Source: Athripsodes cinereus (lineage: Eukaryota; Arthropoda; Insecta; Trichoptera; Leptoceridae). Taken from it: a stretch of 64,000 nt of DNA. The notes beneath the pieces are model-generated. The model was not told the origin of the DNA. It did no database searches and worked only from the letters and a program-made list of their open reading frames with translations. A program made the translations under genes and the position numbers. Of this stretch, positions 11,128 through 22,192 are shown one piece after another. Where the stretch lies: positions 31,287,237-31,351,236 of the forward strand of contig OX388307.1 of assembly GCA_947579605.1 (NCBI GenBank), in the 5' to 3' direction. How positions within the stretch are numbered: position 1 is the stretch's first letter; each line of letters begins with the position of its first letter.

Positions 11128-11261
11128 AACATTTTGGTAAGTTTATTTTTTTCTTTTATATTATAGGTTAATTCATTTTTCTTTCTAAATGGATGTCAAT
11201 GAACCTCCAACTTCTCCAATTCCCCCCGATCCTCGAGATGTCAAAAACGCAAAAGAAAATG

Positions 11262-11472
11262 GTATTGGATCCAAAATAATTTCGTATCAATATTAAAGTT
11301 AACATTGATAATTGATCTTTTTTATTGAGCACAGCAAACAATACAGATATAACAATACATAGACTAATTTATACTTTTTTTTAATCTAAAAATCCTCCTT
11401 ATAGAGACAAGTCTCGTGTAAAGGAGACTTTGTTCCAAGATTGTAAAATAGGGTATGATGTACAATATTTAT
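11262..11472 (-). mobile_element. LINE 3' UTR fragment (class 2 hairpin), copy 2
   Basis: A direct repeat of 10921-11127 with many substitutions and small indels. The hairpin is at 11393-11427, where the outer stem is TCCTT/AAGGA instead of CTCCT/AGGAG. Confidence 0.6.
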
Positions 11473-11589
11473 GATAAGTGGGAGTGAAACAACATTAAAA
11501 AATTACAAAATGTATCAAATAAAAAATACTGTTTATTATTCACATAAATGATATATTATTGCACAGCGCTCAAAGCTTGGATGGATGAA

Positions 11590-12091
11590 ATGGAGATCTG
11601 TTTCTGGTGTACTGTGACAAGAAAATGCCAGTAAAAATCAAGGGTCAGGTGAACAAAACTGTGGTCAGACCAACCATGACTTATTCATCTGAATGTTGGG
11701 CCCTAAAACATAATCACGCCCAGACTCTACACACCAATGAAATGAAAATGCTCAGATGGGCTGGTGGGGTAACAAGGATGGATAGGGTGAGAAACGTCCA
11801 TATCCGTGGTAGTTTCAAAGTCGCTCCCATCGGTGAAAAAATAACTGAAAACCGATTAAGATGGTACAGGCACATCTTGAGACTAACATGATCAAAAAGA
11901 CAATGGACGTAGAAGTAGGACCCAGAAGACCAGGCAGACCAGTGACCACCTGGATGTCCAAAATTGCCAGGGACATGAAGGAGGCAAAGTTGCGCTCGGA
12001 GGATGCAGGGGACCCGAAAACTTGGAAGATGAGGACTAGGAGAGCCGACCCCAAGTAAATGGGATAAAGGTGAGGGCGAAGAAGAAGAATG
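11590..12091 (+). pseudogene. RTE-like LINE, RT C-terminal fragment, family b (frameshifted)
   Basis: Two frames together give the C-terminal region of a non-LTR RT. Frame one (to 11891) has KGQVNKTVVRPTMTYSSECW, HTNEMKMLRWAGGVTRMDRV and RNVHIRGSFKVAPIGEK, then ENRLRWYRHILR. Frame two (from 11861) has VGPRRPGRPVTTWMSKIARD and ends KMRTRRADPK. A frameshift near 11880 separates them. The catalytic YxDD region is missing. The stop is followed by GGGCGAAGAAGAAGAATG, a (GAA)n tail. The copy is both 5'-truncated and broken. Confidence 0.85.
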
Positions 12092-12661
12092 ATATAAATA
12101 TTATGTTATGGTCAAGCTAACTTGAAATTATTAGGATTATCTCTTGACGAAACTGCTTGAGTATATAATCGTTGAAATGAAAAATAAACAGTGTTTTTGG
12201 TTTGAATTTTTTTTTAAATTATTAAAAACATTGTTTACAATGTAAACGCAAAAACACTTGAATAATCAAATGGTTTATAATTATGATACGGAGTGAAACA
12301 GCAAATGTCTTCTGTGGTGATATTAATTTTAGGAACCTGAATTCTGAGAGAATTTGCAAAAAGTTTTCGGTCTATATTCATTGTATGTCGATGATTGTAC
12401 ATACTAGCTTATAGACCGCTTTTTATAAAAAAGTTTACGAAATAAAAATAAGAGAGGCATACCATCTTTCACGGTTGATTTAGTCATTCCATAACATGTA
12501 TAACTGACTTGGTATAAATACTGGCAGCTCATCCTCCATATAAGGCATTAAGAATATTCCATTTAGCGATAAGACAATGTCCTGCTAATACTGGATGTCA
12601 AAAGTGTCGCCAACTTCGAAATCTGAGTTATGTATGTCACTGAATTCGTAATTAAATATTT
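12092..12661. other. AT-rich unassigned sequence
   Basis: No gene or repeat recognised. Confidence 0.4.
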
Positions 12662-12900
12662 TATCTTCTTCCTCATGTGTCTTGCCGGGTCCCCCCGACG
12701 TTGACGACCATTTGAGAGAAAGCTTCCCTGTTCTGGGCGGCGCGAAACAGCTCCTTCACGGTTCTGACACCGGTCCACTGTCGAATGTTTCGGAGCCAGG
12801 AGAGCTGTCTTCTGCCAACTCCTCTGCGGCCCTCGATCTTCCCCTTCATGACGAGCTGGAGTATATAGTATTCGTTACCTCTCATTACATGGCCAAAATA
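12662..12900 (-). pseudogene. LINE RT C-terminal fragment
   Basis: The minus-strand frame gives RGNEYYILQLVMKGKIEGRR, GVGRRQLSWLRNIRQWTG, VKELFRAAQNREAFSQMVVN and VGGTRQDT. The series KGKIEGRRGxGRRxxSWLxN followed by LFRAA is typical of the end of insect non-LTR RTs. The tail continues into GAGGAAGAAGATAAAAT near 12662. No catalytic domain; 5'-truncated. Confidence 0.8.
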
Positions 12901-13540
12901 TTCTATAACCGTATAAAATTGTTTCTTTCAAAACACTGACCATTTAAACAAAAAAAATGATGATGGGAAAATAATCCCTTTACATCCCTTTATGTGTCTA
13001 TTAGTATCCACTATAACTCAACCGACCAATAGGAGTTATTTTTATGTTTACAAAATGAACAGTTTATTTTTATTCAAAAGCAAAATTTATTTTGAAATTT
13101 GGCTGTTGTAACCATCTTATAATTAACAAACTTGATTGAACGTTTAATACTTGTGTGGTAGTTTTTACCGAATTTCTCCGAATCACAATAAAGTGTTATA
13201 GTAGATTTCGAAACTCAGCGAGAGCGATTAGCTATGAAGTTGGCCCAGCTTGTGGGAGGTTTTAATATACACGATTTTAAATTTAGAATGGAGCTAGTTT
13301 TTCTATTACTTGTCTGACAAATTTTATGTTCACACACCACATATTTACAAATAAAAATATTAACAAACCAACAAAAATAGTTTAATTCTTAAATGTTGTT
13401 TTATTTTATTAGGAGCAATTTGCCGTTATTTTGCAATGAAATGAATACGAAAAATACCTACATAATAATTGTGACTTTATTTCTATTGTTATTTTTCTGG
13501 AACAGGTATTGCAAATTTGTACTGTTGTAGCATCGTAAAA
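12901..13540. other. AT-rich unassigned sequence
   Basis: No gene seen. A weak SINE-B-like stretch is present near 13205-13262 (CTCAGCGA...CAGCTTGTGGGAGG). Confidence 0.4.
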
Positions 13541-13544
13541 CACA

Positions 13545-13758
13545 TTTCCATGAAGTTACCGGCATGTCCTTTATTCTTTTCTGTAAGTTTTTGAGTGTTA
13601 TGTGAATTCGCAAAACATCATGAATAAGACTTGTAACCTTTTCAGTTTAGCGAAGAGGTATATCACTCATCCTTTTTACATTCATTGTCTTGCTTTTGAT
13701 TGGCTCAGAGAAGACGACCTGCGTATTTATTACATGCAGTAAGTCTCGATGGTATAAG
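13545..13758 (+). mobile_element. SINE-B copy, degraded
   Basis: Landmarks are TCTGTAAGTTTTTGAGTGT, TTTAGCGAAGAGG, CATTGTCTTGCTTTTGATTG and ATTTATTACATGCAG. The last 40 bp of the family are missing or rearranged. Confidence 0.55.
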
Positions 13759-13854
13759 TAGGTATAAAATAATACATATTCACAGCAATTTATATGGTGA
13801 TTTCTACTACTCTGTAAAAAGGGTTTTTATTACAACATTTATTACAAAAATATC

Positions 13855-14150
13855 ACATCATCATCAGTGGCGCTACAACCCAGTGTGGGTCATAGCCTCC
13901 TCAAGAAGTTGTCTCCACTCCCTCATATCTATCACCTCTCGTCGCCGATTGGTTACGCCTAAAGCTCGCAGGTCCTTTTCCACCCAGTCCATCCATCTCA
14001 ACTTTGGTCTCCCGACGCTTCTTATGCCACTGGGCTTTGTGGAGTATATTCTTTTGATCGTTGATTTGTCGTTCATCCTTTCTACATACCCCAGCCATCA
14101 GAGTCAGCAGATTTTGATGTACTCGGTAATGTGCAGATATTGATACAGTG
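13855..14150 (-). pseudogene. LINE RT C-terminal fragment with (TGA)n tail
   Basis: Minus-strand frames give ERMNDKSTIKRIYSTKP, then GIRSVGRPKLRWMDWVEKDL, RALGVTNRRREVIDMREWRQ and LLEEAMTHTGL. This is the GRPxxRWxDxVxxDL...W end common to RTE-like and related RTs. A frameshift near 14076 breaks the upstream reading. The copy ends GCGCCACTGATGATGATG at about 13858. Confidence 0.75.
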
Positions 14151-14154
14151 TATA

Positions 14155-14323
14155 GATATCTCGTTTCAAGAACCAACTTAAGACTTATCTATTCAAGAAA
14201 TCTCACGGAATAATCCAAGCACAACCTTAGTTAGTAAAGAGCGCCCTTGAGGTGGATTTTTTTTCACAAAACGGCGCTTTACAAATCATCCAAATAATAA
14301 TAATAAATAATAATAATAGAGTT
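14155..14323 (+). pseudogene. CR1/L2-like LINE 3' end
   Basis: A short frame reads SFKNQLKTYLFKKSHG, the usual FKxxLKTxLF end of CR1/L2-type RTs. It is followed by CACAAAACGGCGCTTTACAA and an (ATA)n tail at 14301-14323. It carries the same 3' landmark as the copy at 50150-50640. Confidence 0.6.
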
Positions 14324-14729
14324 CGTAGTTGTGTCTACTTCACCAAACTCCGTTTTCGCATATGAGCCCATAGATGCGTCTTACGATTTTCTTTTTATCA
14401 CGCAGACTATAAATATTTTAAACAAGCCTTCGATTTTAAAACCCCTTAAGTCCCGATATGGTTTTTGAAATAATTTTTTACCTTTAAAAATCTCGTCACT
14501 TAAAATTCAAACGTCAAGTATTTTTTTACAATTGAGATTTAATCGAAACTTTTGAGAATTACAACATTGCCAGTGTCAAAATTGAAATTCAAAATAAACC
14601 CACTTGAACTTGGTTCGAATTTTATATTAGAACAGGGAGTGCAACATTTCATCGATATTTTATTTTAATTTTACGTGTGTTTGTTAACAAAGAGGCAGTT
14701 TTCAGAAAAAAATATTAACATGATATTTA

Positions 14730-14926
14730 GGCCTAGTCAAAACACATTTAAGCGTTACGTTTTCGTTTCGTTTTCGTTCAAACGTTGACGACGTTGCGAG
14801 AACGTGTCAATTTTCGTAGCTACTTGTGTATTTTAGCTACGAAATATGATGCGTTCTCGCAACCTCGTCTTGTTTGAACGAAAACGAAACGAAAACTTAA
14901 CGCTTAAATGTGTTTTGACTAGGGGC
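14730..14926. mobile_element. Palindromic MITE, ~197 bp
   Basis: The left end GCCTAGTCAAAACACATTTA and the right end are reverse complements, and the pairing continues through the GTTTTCGTTTCGTTTTCGTT region almost to the centre near 14830. The whole unit can fold as one long hairpin. No ORF. Superfamily not assigned because the flanking duplication is unclear. Confidence 0.85.
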
Positions 14927-15120
14927 CCTGATGTCGTGATTTATTCATACACTGTTTCAGTAAAATTAGTAAATTTTTTATTTTATGGAAAGTGTTGTGT
15001 AAAAAAACTCGCCTTTTTATATTTTTATTTATTCTTCACTGTACATTGATAACAAGCTAATTTACGAAAAAATACATTTAAAACAAATACAATAACACAA
15101 TCAACAAAAACTGTGGCGTT

Positions 15121-15290
15121 GGTAGACATTAACGGTTGTATTTAATTTTGGGGAGGATTTTGTTGGGGTAAGCCCTTCAAGCGAACTTTGAGCCTTTCCT
15201 TATGAAAAATTTGCACGAGAGTATGGATGACATATGAACTGACATTCCTGTTATATCCATGGGTGAGGGAGGGTGCAACCGTTAATTTGA
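15121..15290. repeat. Dispersed repeat, GGGGAGGATTTT family, copy 1
   Basis: Contains TTTGGGGAGGATTTTGTTGG, TAAGCCCTTCAAG, TGAGCC and TATCCATGGGTGAGGG. The second copy is at 20165-20325. Class unknown. Confidence 0.55.
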
Positions 15291-16500
15291 TCTTCAGTAT
15301 TGAGGAAAGTGATGCAGAAGATGAAGAAGAAGAGAATAAATAAAAAATGATGATCGAAAAAATGTGAAATATTTCTCGATTGACTTCCCTATCAATTAAT
15401 CCATTCACCAATTTTTGAGTACACAAGAAAGGAAGGAACCTACAATGACTATGCATTATTCGTAGGTACTTAACATCGAGACACGAATGGTTTCTTTAAA
15501 TTAATTTCATAATAAGGCTTATGTTTAGCTTGGCAGGAGATTGTAGATATCAAAAGTTTTGGGTTGTTTCAAAAAACGTTATTTTCTTTTTTACCCCTCT
15601 AATCACCTTCGTGTTCTTCGTGTTATCACGATATGATACGTTATTATTATTTGCATTAGTGTGGTCACCAAATGGAGCATTTATAATGTTTATAAAACCT
15701 ACATATCATAAAACCTAGCATAAAAATATAGTTAGATTTAAGCTTAAGTGGTGCATTAAGATTTTGATCACCTACTGAGAGATGAATATTTGATATCTGT
15801 AAACCCAATTTTTTTTTGATCGCTGCATGGGGTTTCCGGTAAAAATATGTTTTTCAATTTTATCGAAAAATTTTCAGGTGTCTTGTATAATTGTGTTGTG
15901 TGTTACTAAAATATTGTGTTTGAAACATTTAAAACTTTTTTTAGTGATAATGTATGTTGTTTATTTTAACTATATTAAATTATCAATACAGCCAAAACAT
16001 AAACAATGGACGTAGGAAGATGGAAAATGATAAATGGCGCATGGGACTTACCAATTTTACTCCTTTGTCCAGAGGTCGCTGGTTTCACAAAAAAACTACA
16101 CACACTAAACTTGCACAATTAAATTAATTTGCAGTTAATGGTTGTTCGATCTTTTTTCCGATTCCGATTTGTTGATTTTTAGTATAAATGATTTTATTCC
16201 GAATTATAACAAAATAAGATAATGATACAATTTGCCGATGAAATACTTGATTTGATGATTAATTTGTAGAGCGAATGTAGAAATTTGATCCAACCGTATT
16301 ACCGTATGAATTGACACTAACTTGTTGGTAAGGTTTTTTTGGTTAGAATAATATACGACATTTTGGTATCATGGAATGTAGGTAATCAGGACATGTACCT
16401 ATAAATCGCATTCACACCTAGATGTCCGAAAAAAATGACCAATCCGAAGGGTCGCAACAATTAGGTAAAACAAAAATAAAAATAGCCTTCGCTACCATAG
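15291..16500. other. AT-rich unassigned sequence
   Basis: No gene or repeat recognised. Confidence 0.4.
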
Positions 16501-16504
16501 CGAA

Positions 16505-16622
16505 CAATGTATGTCACCTATTCTGAATGCATTTCTCAATAGAAGAGACGATCTTCAATATTATCACATGGAGTTAGTCTGCTGACTACTCCACTTGTGG
16601 GAGCTGGTGTGATGTTATAGAT
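16505..16622 (+). mobile_element. SINE-B 3' half
   Basis: TATGTCACCTATTCTGAATG, then AGTCTGCTGACTACTCCAC and TTGTGGGAGCTGGTGTGATG. The 5' half is absent. Confidence 0.6.
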
Positions 16623-17364
16623 AGACATTGAAATAAAAAAAATACATATTTATGTCCGCTAATGCCGCATAATGTAGCCGATATTTTAAAATATTTTTCT
16701 ATTACCAATGATATGCAAAAAAATGCAGGGTAAACAGAGAGGATAAATCACCACTTCAACCTGTCTACAGTACTTTCACTTCCTCTACATTTATTTTAAT
16801 ATAAACGCCGAATAAAATGAATGGAAAGCCGCGGAGGAATAAATACACGAGTGGATATTACCAAAAGAACGTGAATAATTTTTAATGGATTTCCACCAAG
16901 AACCGTTGGTTGAGAAAATTGCTGAATAAAAAGATGTTTTGATTAATTATTATTACTATGAAACATCCCTTTCAGGGTAAGCAGAGGAAGTGAAGAATGA
17001 TAAAATGTTAGAAGTAATCATAAATAATCACCCCCTTAAGGTCTTATCGGGGGTTGAGTTTATTCGTAGACAAGTTGTTTGATGGATTGCGCTGTGCGGT
17101 AGTTACAAATAATAATAATAATTATATATTACTGAGTAATTACGATTTCATTGTATTAGTAATATAACTCATACAAATAAATATTTTTAGTGTGTCATTC
17201 TGTCATTGGGAGGCGCTACGAGTAGATTGATATTTTCGAATTTATGAAAAATAAAGATCTAATATAAAAATCATTTATGGAACTATGTACAGTTTTAGAA
17301 GAAGTCATACATTTTATCTATCTGTATTGTATATCATCACGGTGTATCCCTTAGTTTATTATTG
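16623..17364. other. AT-rich unassigned sequence
   Basis: Contains an ACCGTTGGTTGAGAAAAT copy of the dispersed ACCGTCGGT repeat (about 16910) and an isolated CCCCC/GGGGG hairpin at 17030-17056. No gene. Confidence 0.4.
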
Positions 17365-17446
17365 GCACAGAGAGAATAGCTTGCTCGTTTATTACATGTA
17401 ACTGGTCTGTTCGCTATCCCACTTGTGAGATATGCCGTGATGACAT
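17365..17446 (+). mobile_element. SINE-B 3' fragment
   Basis: ATTGGCACAGAGAGAATAGC, TTTATTACATGTAACTGG and CCACTTGTGAGATATGCCGT. It is preceded by TATCATCACGGTGTATCCC, an inverted copy of the family's own 3' end. Confidence 0.65.
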
Positions 17447-17483
17447 TAGAGTAGTATATGCAGCAAGTGGAGAGGCTAACTAC

Positions 17484-17694
17484 TATTATACCATCGTATC
17501 ATATTCCAAAATTAGGATAACAAGTAGGCCAGCCAGCTCTCATTGCCAGCAAAAATTAAGACATTCAGGGTGGGTGGCAAACCCAAAATGTAAAATGTGT
17601 TTATTTTTCGAAAACCTTTTCTTTTACAGGACACTCGAAAGTTTACAGAAATGAGTGGAAGACCAATTCTTTGCCGGATGCTCTACAGATTAAG
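17484..17694 (-). mobile_element. SINE-B copy
   Basis: Reverse-complement landmarks: ATTATACCATCG, AAGACATTCAGGGTGGGTGG, TTTTACAGGACACTCGAAAG and GAAGACCAATTCTTTGCCGG. An additional partial minus-strand stretch lies at 17740-17810. Confidence 0.75.
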
Positions 17695-17908
17695 TAGACT
17701 ATTGTATATCATAATACATAAATACGAAAGATTTTCTCTGTTTGCCATTGAAAATAAAGACAATCAGAATGGGTGGCATGCGATATCGCCGAATTCAAGA
17801 TTTTATATTTCTTATTTTTGATTTGCGAATCACTCGAAAAGTTATATTAAAATGTGAAAAACATCAAATCCGCGGTAAAAAAAAACTAAAATCTATAGTT
17901 TCTAGATT

Positions 17909-18056
17909 ATACCATCACGGAATATTCCTTATGTGGGGTAGCCAGCGGACTAGGTGCACACTGCACACACTTAACAATCAGGCCATCTTCTTTGTTTCAT
18001 TCAAAATTATACATCCAGGATGGTTGGTATACTTCATCGCTGAATTGAATATGTTT
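17909..18056 (-). mobile_element. SINE-B 3' half
   Basis: ATTATACCATCACGGAATAT, GGGGTAGCCAGCGGACTAGG, ATCCAGGATGGTTGG and TTCATCGCTGAATTG. Confidence 0.65.
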
Positions 18057-18790
18057 AATGCCTTTGTGGTGCATCAGCTCCTACGTGCCTACAAACCACT
18101 GACTGCAATTTTTTTAGAAATGCACTACGCACACAGTCACAGGTGATTAGTGTATTACAGAACACGTGATAGTATTAGTAACCGAGTAGTATCGCTGTGA
18201 TTGGCTGGTGCATTGTGTGGTGTGTAGTATACTCATCACTGAAGGATGTGTTAGTAATCATTTACATCTCGAAGTAGGACCACGTCAGTTTTTTGAAAAA
18301 TATATCGCTAATTTCGTAAAATAATACGGTGACCATGAGTGAAGCAAAGAAACTAGGAATATTGAAATGATTATTTTAAAATTTATTGATTCCTTTGTTG
18401 TCCTCACGAAAAGAAAAAATACCTGCTATTGATCATTTTCATTTATTTTGTTAATGGTTTCCATACTTGTGGCCACCACTGTATATAATATATATTTTCA
18501 TGTCAGAGGTATATACAGTCGTTCACTGTATAAATAAAAAAAATGTGCTTTCTTATTGTTTCTTTCTCGATTGTATATATGTCTATGTATATTTGTTATT
18601 TTTGTAAAATTTTGAAATAAATGATTTCTTTTTAATTTGAATTTTAATTCGCCCTGATTATTATTTTAATATTATGATATTTCACAATCTAATCCAAAGA
18701 TCATAATATTGCTAAAATGAAATAATGAAGTCTGATAAAGAATGAAAACTAGAAACAAAATCTTCTTATTAGACGAATAAATTTAAATAT
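18057..18790. other. AT-rich unassigned sequence
   Basis: No gene recognised. Confidence 0.4.
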
Positions 18791-18794
18791 TATT

Positions 18795-19106
18795 TATCAT
18801 ACATTCAAACAATGGACACCCTATGAGCGGTGCACTCTTATATAAATTCAAGATACCGTAGAACGTCTTAACACATCTAACAACTATATAAGGAAACTCT
18901 ACGAGGTACAGCCATCACATCAGCACATGAACACATCATCATATCGTGGTATCGTCGTAGTATCTGGACATCACATCAGCTCTACCTCACATCATAACAT
19001 TAAGATGGATGGCCACCTCACCTTCTCAACTTGTAACTACCGACAATAAAGACCTGTTTCATCAACCTACAGCGCAGCGTTCTCTTTGTCTACCCCATTG
19101 TTGATA
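18795..19106 (+). other. Possible solo LTR or promoter-like block
   Basis: Contains TATATAAATTC (about 18839), a second ACTATATAAGG (about 18884), CACATCA-rich sequence, and ACAATAAAGACCTGTTTCAT (about 19043) as a poly(A)-signal-like end. The order TATA, then a short transcribed region, then AATAAA resembles an LTR. Neither paired LTR nor target duplication was found, so the call is weak. Confidence 0.25.
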
Positions 19107-19350
19107 ATAACATGCATATAAAATTCACACAGATCGAGCTAGTCCCAAATTAAGACATGAATCTTGTATTATGGGTACCAACACGACGACACATACATAT
19201 GTAAAATGCACTAAACACCTATACATGTAACACCCAGACCCAGGACAATTTGAAAAACGTCATTCTTCATTTTGCCAGGCCGGGAATCGAACCCGGGACC
19301 TCGTGACTCAAAGGCAAGAGCGTTACCTCTGCGCCACAACGGCCGTCCCA
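19107..19350 (-). mobile_element. SINE-C copy, tRNA-derived
   Basis: On the minus strand: GGGACGGCCGTTGTGGCGCA (A box GTGGCGCAGAGG), TCACGAGGTCCC, B box GGGTTCGATTCCC, then a tRNA-unrelated body containing TACCCATAATACAAGATTCA and TTTGGGACTAGCTCGATCTG. The head could be scored as a tRNA pseudogene, but the body recurs at 37055-37545 and 46621-46853, and the head alone at 52238-52343. That makes it a SINE. Confidence 0.88.
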
Positions 19351-19359
19351 TCTACAATA

Positions 19360-19925
19360 CCTAAAAACAATAAAGTAATGTAGTGTTTTGTATACCCACT
19401 GGTATTTTATACCCATGTCTCATCACATATTATTTAATATTGTATGATTGTATTTATGTATTTCACCACTCGGAGGCTTATTTGAATGTGAAGGGTCTTA
19501 TAAATGGTAGAAATAAAAATAATAATAATAATTAAAACCGTATTTTATTTGCCCTAATTGGGGCAATAAATCCAGATTATGTCAACGCTCAACAATATCT
19601 TAAATGAAACTATTTAACTGATATAAATATAAATTAAACACTGGTCAACATAATTTTGTATTTTTTTTTTGGACTAGACTCTCAACGTCGCTTGAGTGAC
19701 CTATTCTAAACAAACAGATCAGTAATGTAGCATAAGAGAAGATTTATTTTTATTATTGTTTTAAGGTGATATAATATGGTGGTATTAAAGTGGACAATTA
19801 AAGTTATGAAGAGTTTTGTTACATGGAATCCTCGATATTTTTTGCTTTTAAATTTTCGAGGGTGTTGTTCCATATCCATTTTTCCAATACATAAAATATT
19901 CCGTATAGCATTTTGATTATTTTTT
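19360..19925. other. AT-rich unassigned sequence
   Basis: No gene recognised. Confidence 0.4.
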
Positions 19926-19929
19926 GAAG

Positions 19930-20096
19930 TAGTCATTTGAGTGTTCTGTAAAAAAAAACAAGGCGTTTGTAAAACATCCTTTACGATATTTCAATTCTTC
20001 GTTTTAGCGATAAAGTGACTAACCATTCTGATATTTTTCAGAATGTCTAGTTAATTACATATTTAAAATGTCGCTTTCTGGAAATGCCGTGATGGT
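19930..20096 (+). mobile_element. SINE-B copy, degraded
   Basis: TTTGAGTGTTCTGTAAAAA, GTTTTAGCGATAAAGTGAC, CAGAATGTCTAG and the end AATGCCGTGATGGTATGTGC. Confidence 0.65.
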
Positions 20097-20164
20097 ATGT
20101 GCATATAAATAGTTTGTACGAATATTGCTGTACCAAGTAGTGCCTTATAATAGTATCTCCTCCA

Positions 20165-20325
20165 AGGGATTTTAGTGGTTGCAATTTAGGGGAGGATTTT
20201 CTCAGGGGGAGCCCTTAAGGCAAATCCTGAGCCCTCCCTTTGATTTTGATATATTTGTCTGGATGATATAGAAGCTCAGCTCCTTAAACATCCATGGGAA
20301 AGTGGTGGAAAACCATTAATGTTAA
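20165..20325. repeat. Dispersed repeat, GGGGAGGATTTT family, copy 2
   Basis: AGGGGAGGATTTTCTCAGG, GAGCCCTTAAGGC, TGAGCCCTCC and CATCCATGGGAAAG align in order with 15121-15290. Confidence 0.55.
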
Positions 20326-20699
20326 TTTGTGCTTATGAATAGTTGTTATTTAAGATTTACTAAGAAGATTTGTAAAACGATTTTTTTATTTTCAATCTAA
20401 ATTGTATTAAATTATGTTCATCAGTGTATGAATAAAGGTCTGAAAAATTGAGGCACAAGATTTATTATTATTTGTTGGGGGTTGGGGGAGGGAAGGTACC
20501 ACCTGTCTGATTTATCTTAAAGTAATGAATCTTTCTTTCAATTACAATTAATTTAAATTATATTACTATTACTTATATAATTATTTAGTAATATAGTATT
20601 ATTATTTTTACATATTTTATACCTATAAAGTCAAAGTTTAAATTGACGACCGACGGTTCTTGATGAAAGTTCATGCTCAATCTAATATAGAAAATTCTC
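20326..20699. other. AT-rich unassigned sequence
   Basis: Includes an inverted ACCGACGGTTCTTGATGAAA landmark of the dispersed ACCGTCGGT repeat near 20647. Confidence 0.4.
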
Positions 20700-21025
20700 G
20701 TGTCACGGTGTTTGTTATCATACTCCTCCGAAACGGCTGAACCGATTTTGATGAAATTTTGTGTGCTTATCGGGTAGGTCTGAGAATCGGCCAACATTTA
20801 TTTTTCAAACCCATTAAAGTTATGGGTGGTCAATTTTTTTTTTTTTTTTTTATATGGTGAGGCATTAAAAATATATACAGCCCTAAAGTTTCACCCTTCT
20901 ATCATCAACCCCTGTTTTTTAAACGCGATATAAGTAATTGAATCATTTTTAACTCCGGTCGATATATAATGTTTATGGCAAATAAATAATGTATATGGCA
21001 AAACAACGTTTGCCGGGTCAGCTAG
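20700..21025 (+). mobile_element. Probable Helitron 3' end
   Basis: The block from TACTCCTCCGAAACGGCTGA and CCGATTTTGATGAAATTTTG to AACGTTTGCCGGGTCAGCTA resembles a 3'-terminal sequence I associate with arthropod Helitrons, and ends CTAG followed by T. The CTRR end fits rolling-circle elements. No Rep/helicase ORF or 5' TC end was found. Assignment rests on family memory, not a search. Confidence 0.5.
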
Positions 21026-21372
21026 TTATTCCATATAAAATACTTATTTAGTTCTTCCAATATGACATTATTCGCTTGTACGAATATATTTGAGCTTCCG
21101 CTCTCATCATCATATTAACTTAATTTAAAAAAAATATATGAATTTATTATTAATCTATTAAGTTTCTTGTAAGGTAGTTAGAGAGGAACAACCGTCGTCG
21201 TTCAATAAAAGGCAAATAGGAGCTTTCTTTTTTAATTTGGTTATTTTTCATAAGAAATTTTTCTCGTTCATCTTTCAATGATTCTCTCATGAACCACGAA
21301 TCTTCCGTTTAAATCGATTTAAAATCAAAATTACCACGATTTGTAATATTCGAATGTCAAAAATAAACAGAG

Positions 21373-21437
21373 AAAATGTATTACTTGACTTAAAATGTAT
21401 TACTTGACTTAAAATGTATTACTTGAAAATGTATTAT
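21373..21437. repeat. 19-bp tandem repeat, ~3.4 copies
   Basis: AAAATGTATTACTTGACTT repeats from 21373, 21392 and 21411. A truncated fourth copy begins at 21426. Confidence 0.9.
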
Positions 21438-21656
21438 TGTGACATAGCATGAATCTTTGTCATATACTTAATTATAATGTTTTATTTCTGTAACGGAGAT
21501 AATAAGTGAACTTTGATAAAGGTTGAGATGTTTGTGTTTTCTATCCATCCATTTATCATGCAAGTTATATATTTCTTTTCAAATTATTTTATTCTTTAAA
21601 AGTTATTTGTTTCAAACTTATTTATTTGTATGTTTTTTTTTAATGATACAAGTTTG

Positions 21657-21805
21657 TTTCGTGGAGCACTCTGCAATGAATTGGCCTTTCACTCTTTTCT
21701 AGCTATTCCGAATGTCTCGATTTTTTGTTGGCGATTTATTACATGCAGCTGACCAGCTGCATATTACACTTGCGGAATATGCCGTCATGGTGAAGTAGTA
21801 GTTAT
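21657..21805 (+). mobile_element. SINE-B copy with internal deletion
   Basis: Starts TTTCGTGGAGCACTCTGCAA and ends GCGGAATATGCCGTCATGGT. About 90 bp of the middle is deleted. AAGTTTGT flanks both sides (21650-21657 and 21806-21813), a likely target duplication. Confidence 0.75.
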
Positions 21806-21813
21806 AAGTTTGT

Positions 21814-22192
21814 AAAATGTTGTTTTGTTAGCATATATCTGACAGAGTATTCCAGCCAATCTCTCTCTCTCTGAGACTCTCTCCTCCATTGAACTCTTTT
21901 TTAAGTATCTACAAGGGCTTTGGGGCTCTAGGTTCTCTGTGTATACTCGAGATGTCAGGACAAGTGGGAGCCTTGGAGCAAGATGGGTCATTTTACATAC
22001 ATTTTATGCTAAAAATTGGAATAGAGCATTGTCTGTATTGCTGTGAATTTGCCAGCTTTCACGTCTGTATATCATACTTGTTTGTAAATTTATGCAACAA
22101 ATAAATCCGTTAGCCACAAAGCTGATTTTTTTAAGAGTATCATATCAAGTCCTTTCAATATGAACTACTTGTCTTGAGCAAGTTAAAAAAGT
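21814..22192. other. Unassigned sequence
   Basis: No gene recognised; a (CT)n stretch lies near 21861-21875. Confidence 0.4.

Noticed and set aside
19263..19346. tRNA gene (minus strand) suggested by A and B boxes
   Set aside because: The body beyond the head recurs at 37055 and 46621, so this is the head of SINE-C. The anticodon arm is not well formed.
21889..22104. 71-codon frame as a host gene
   Set aside because: No domain, no partner exon or splice-site pattern seen, and length is expected by chance in this composition.
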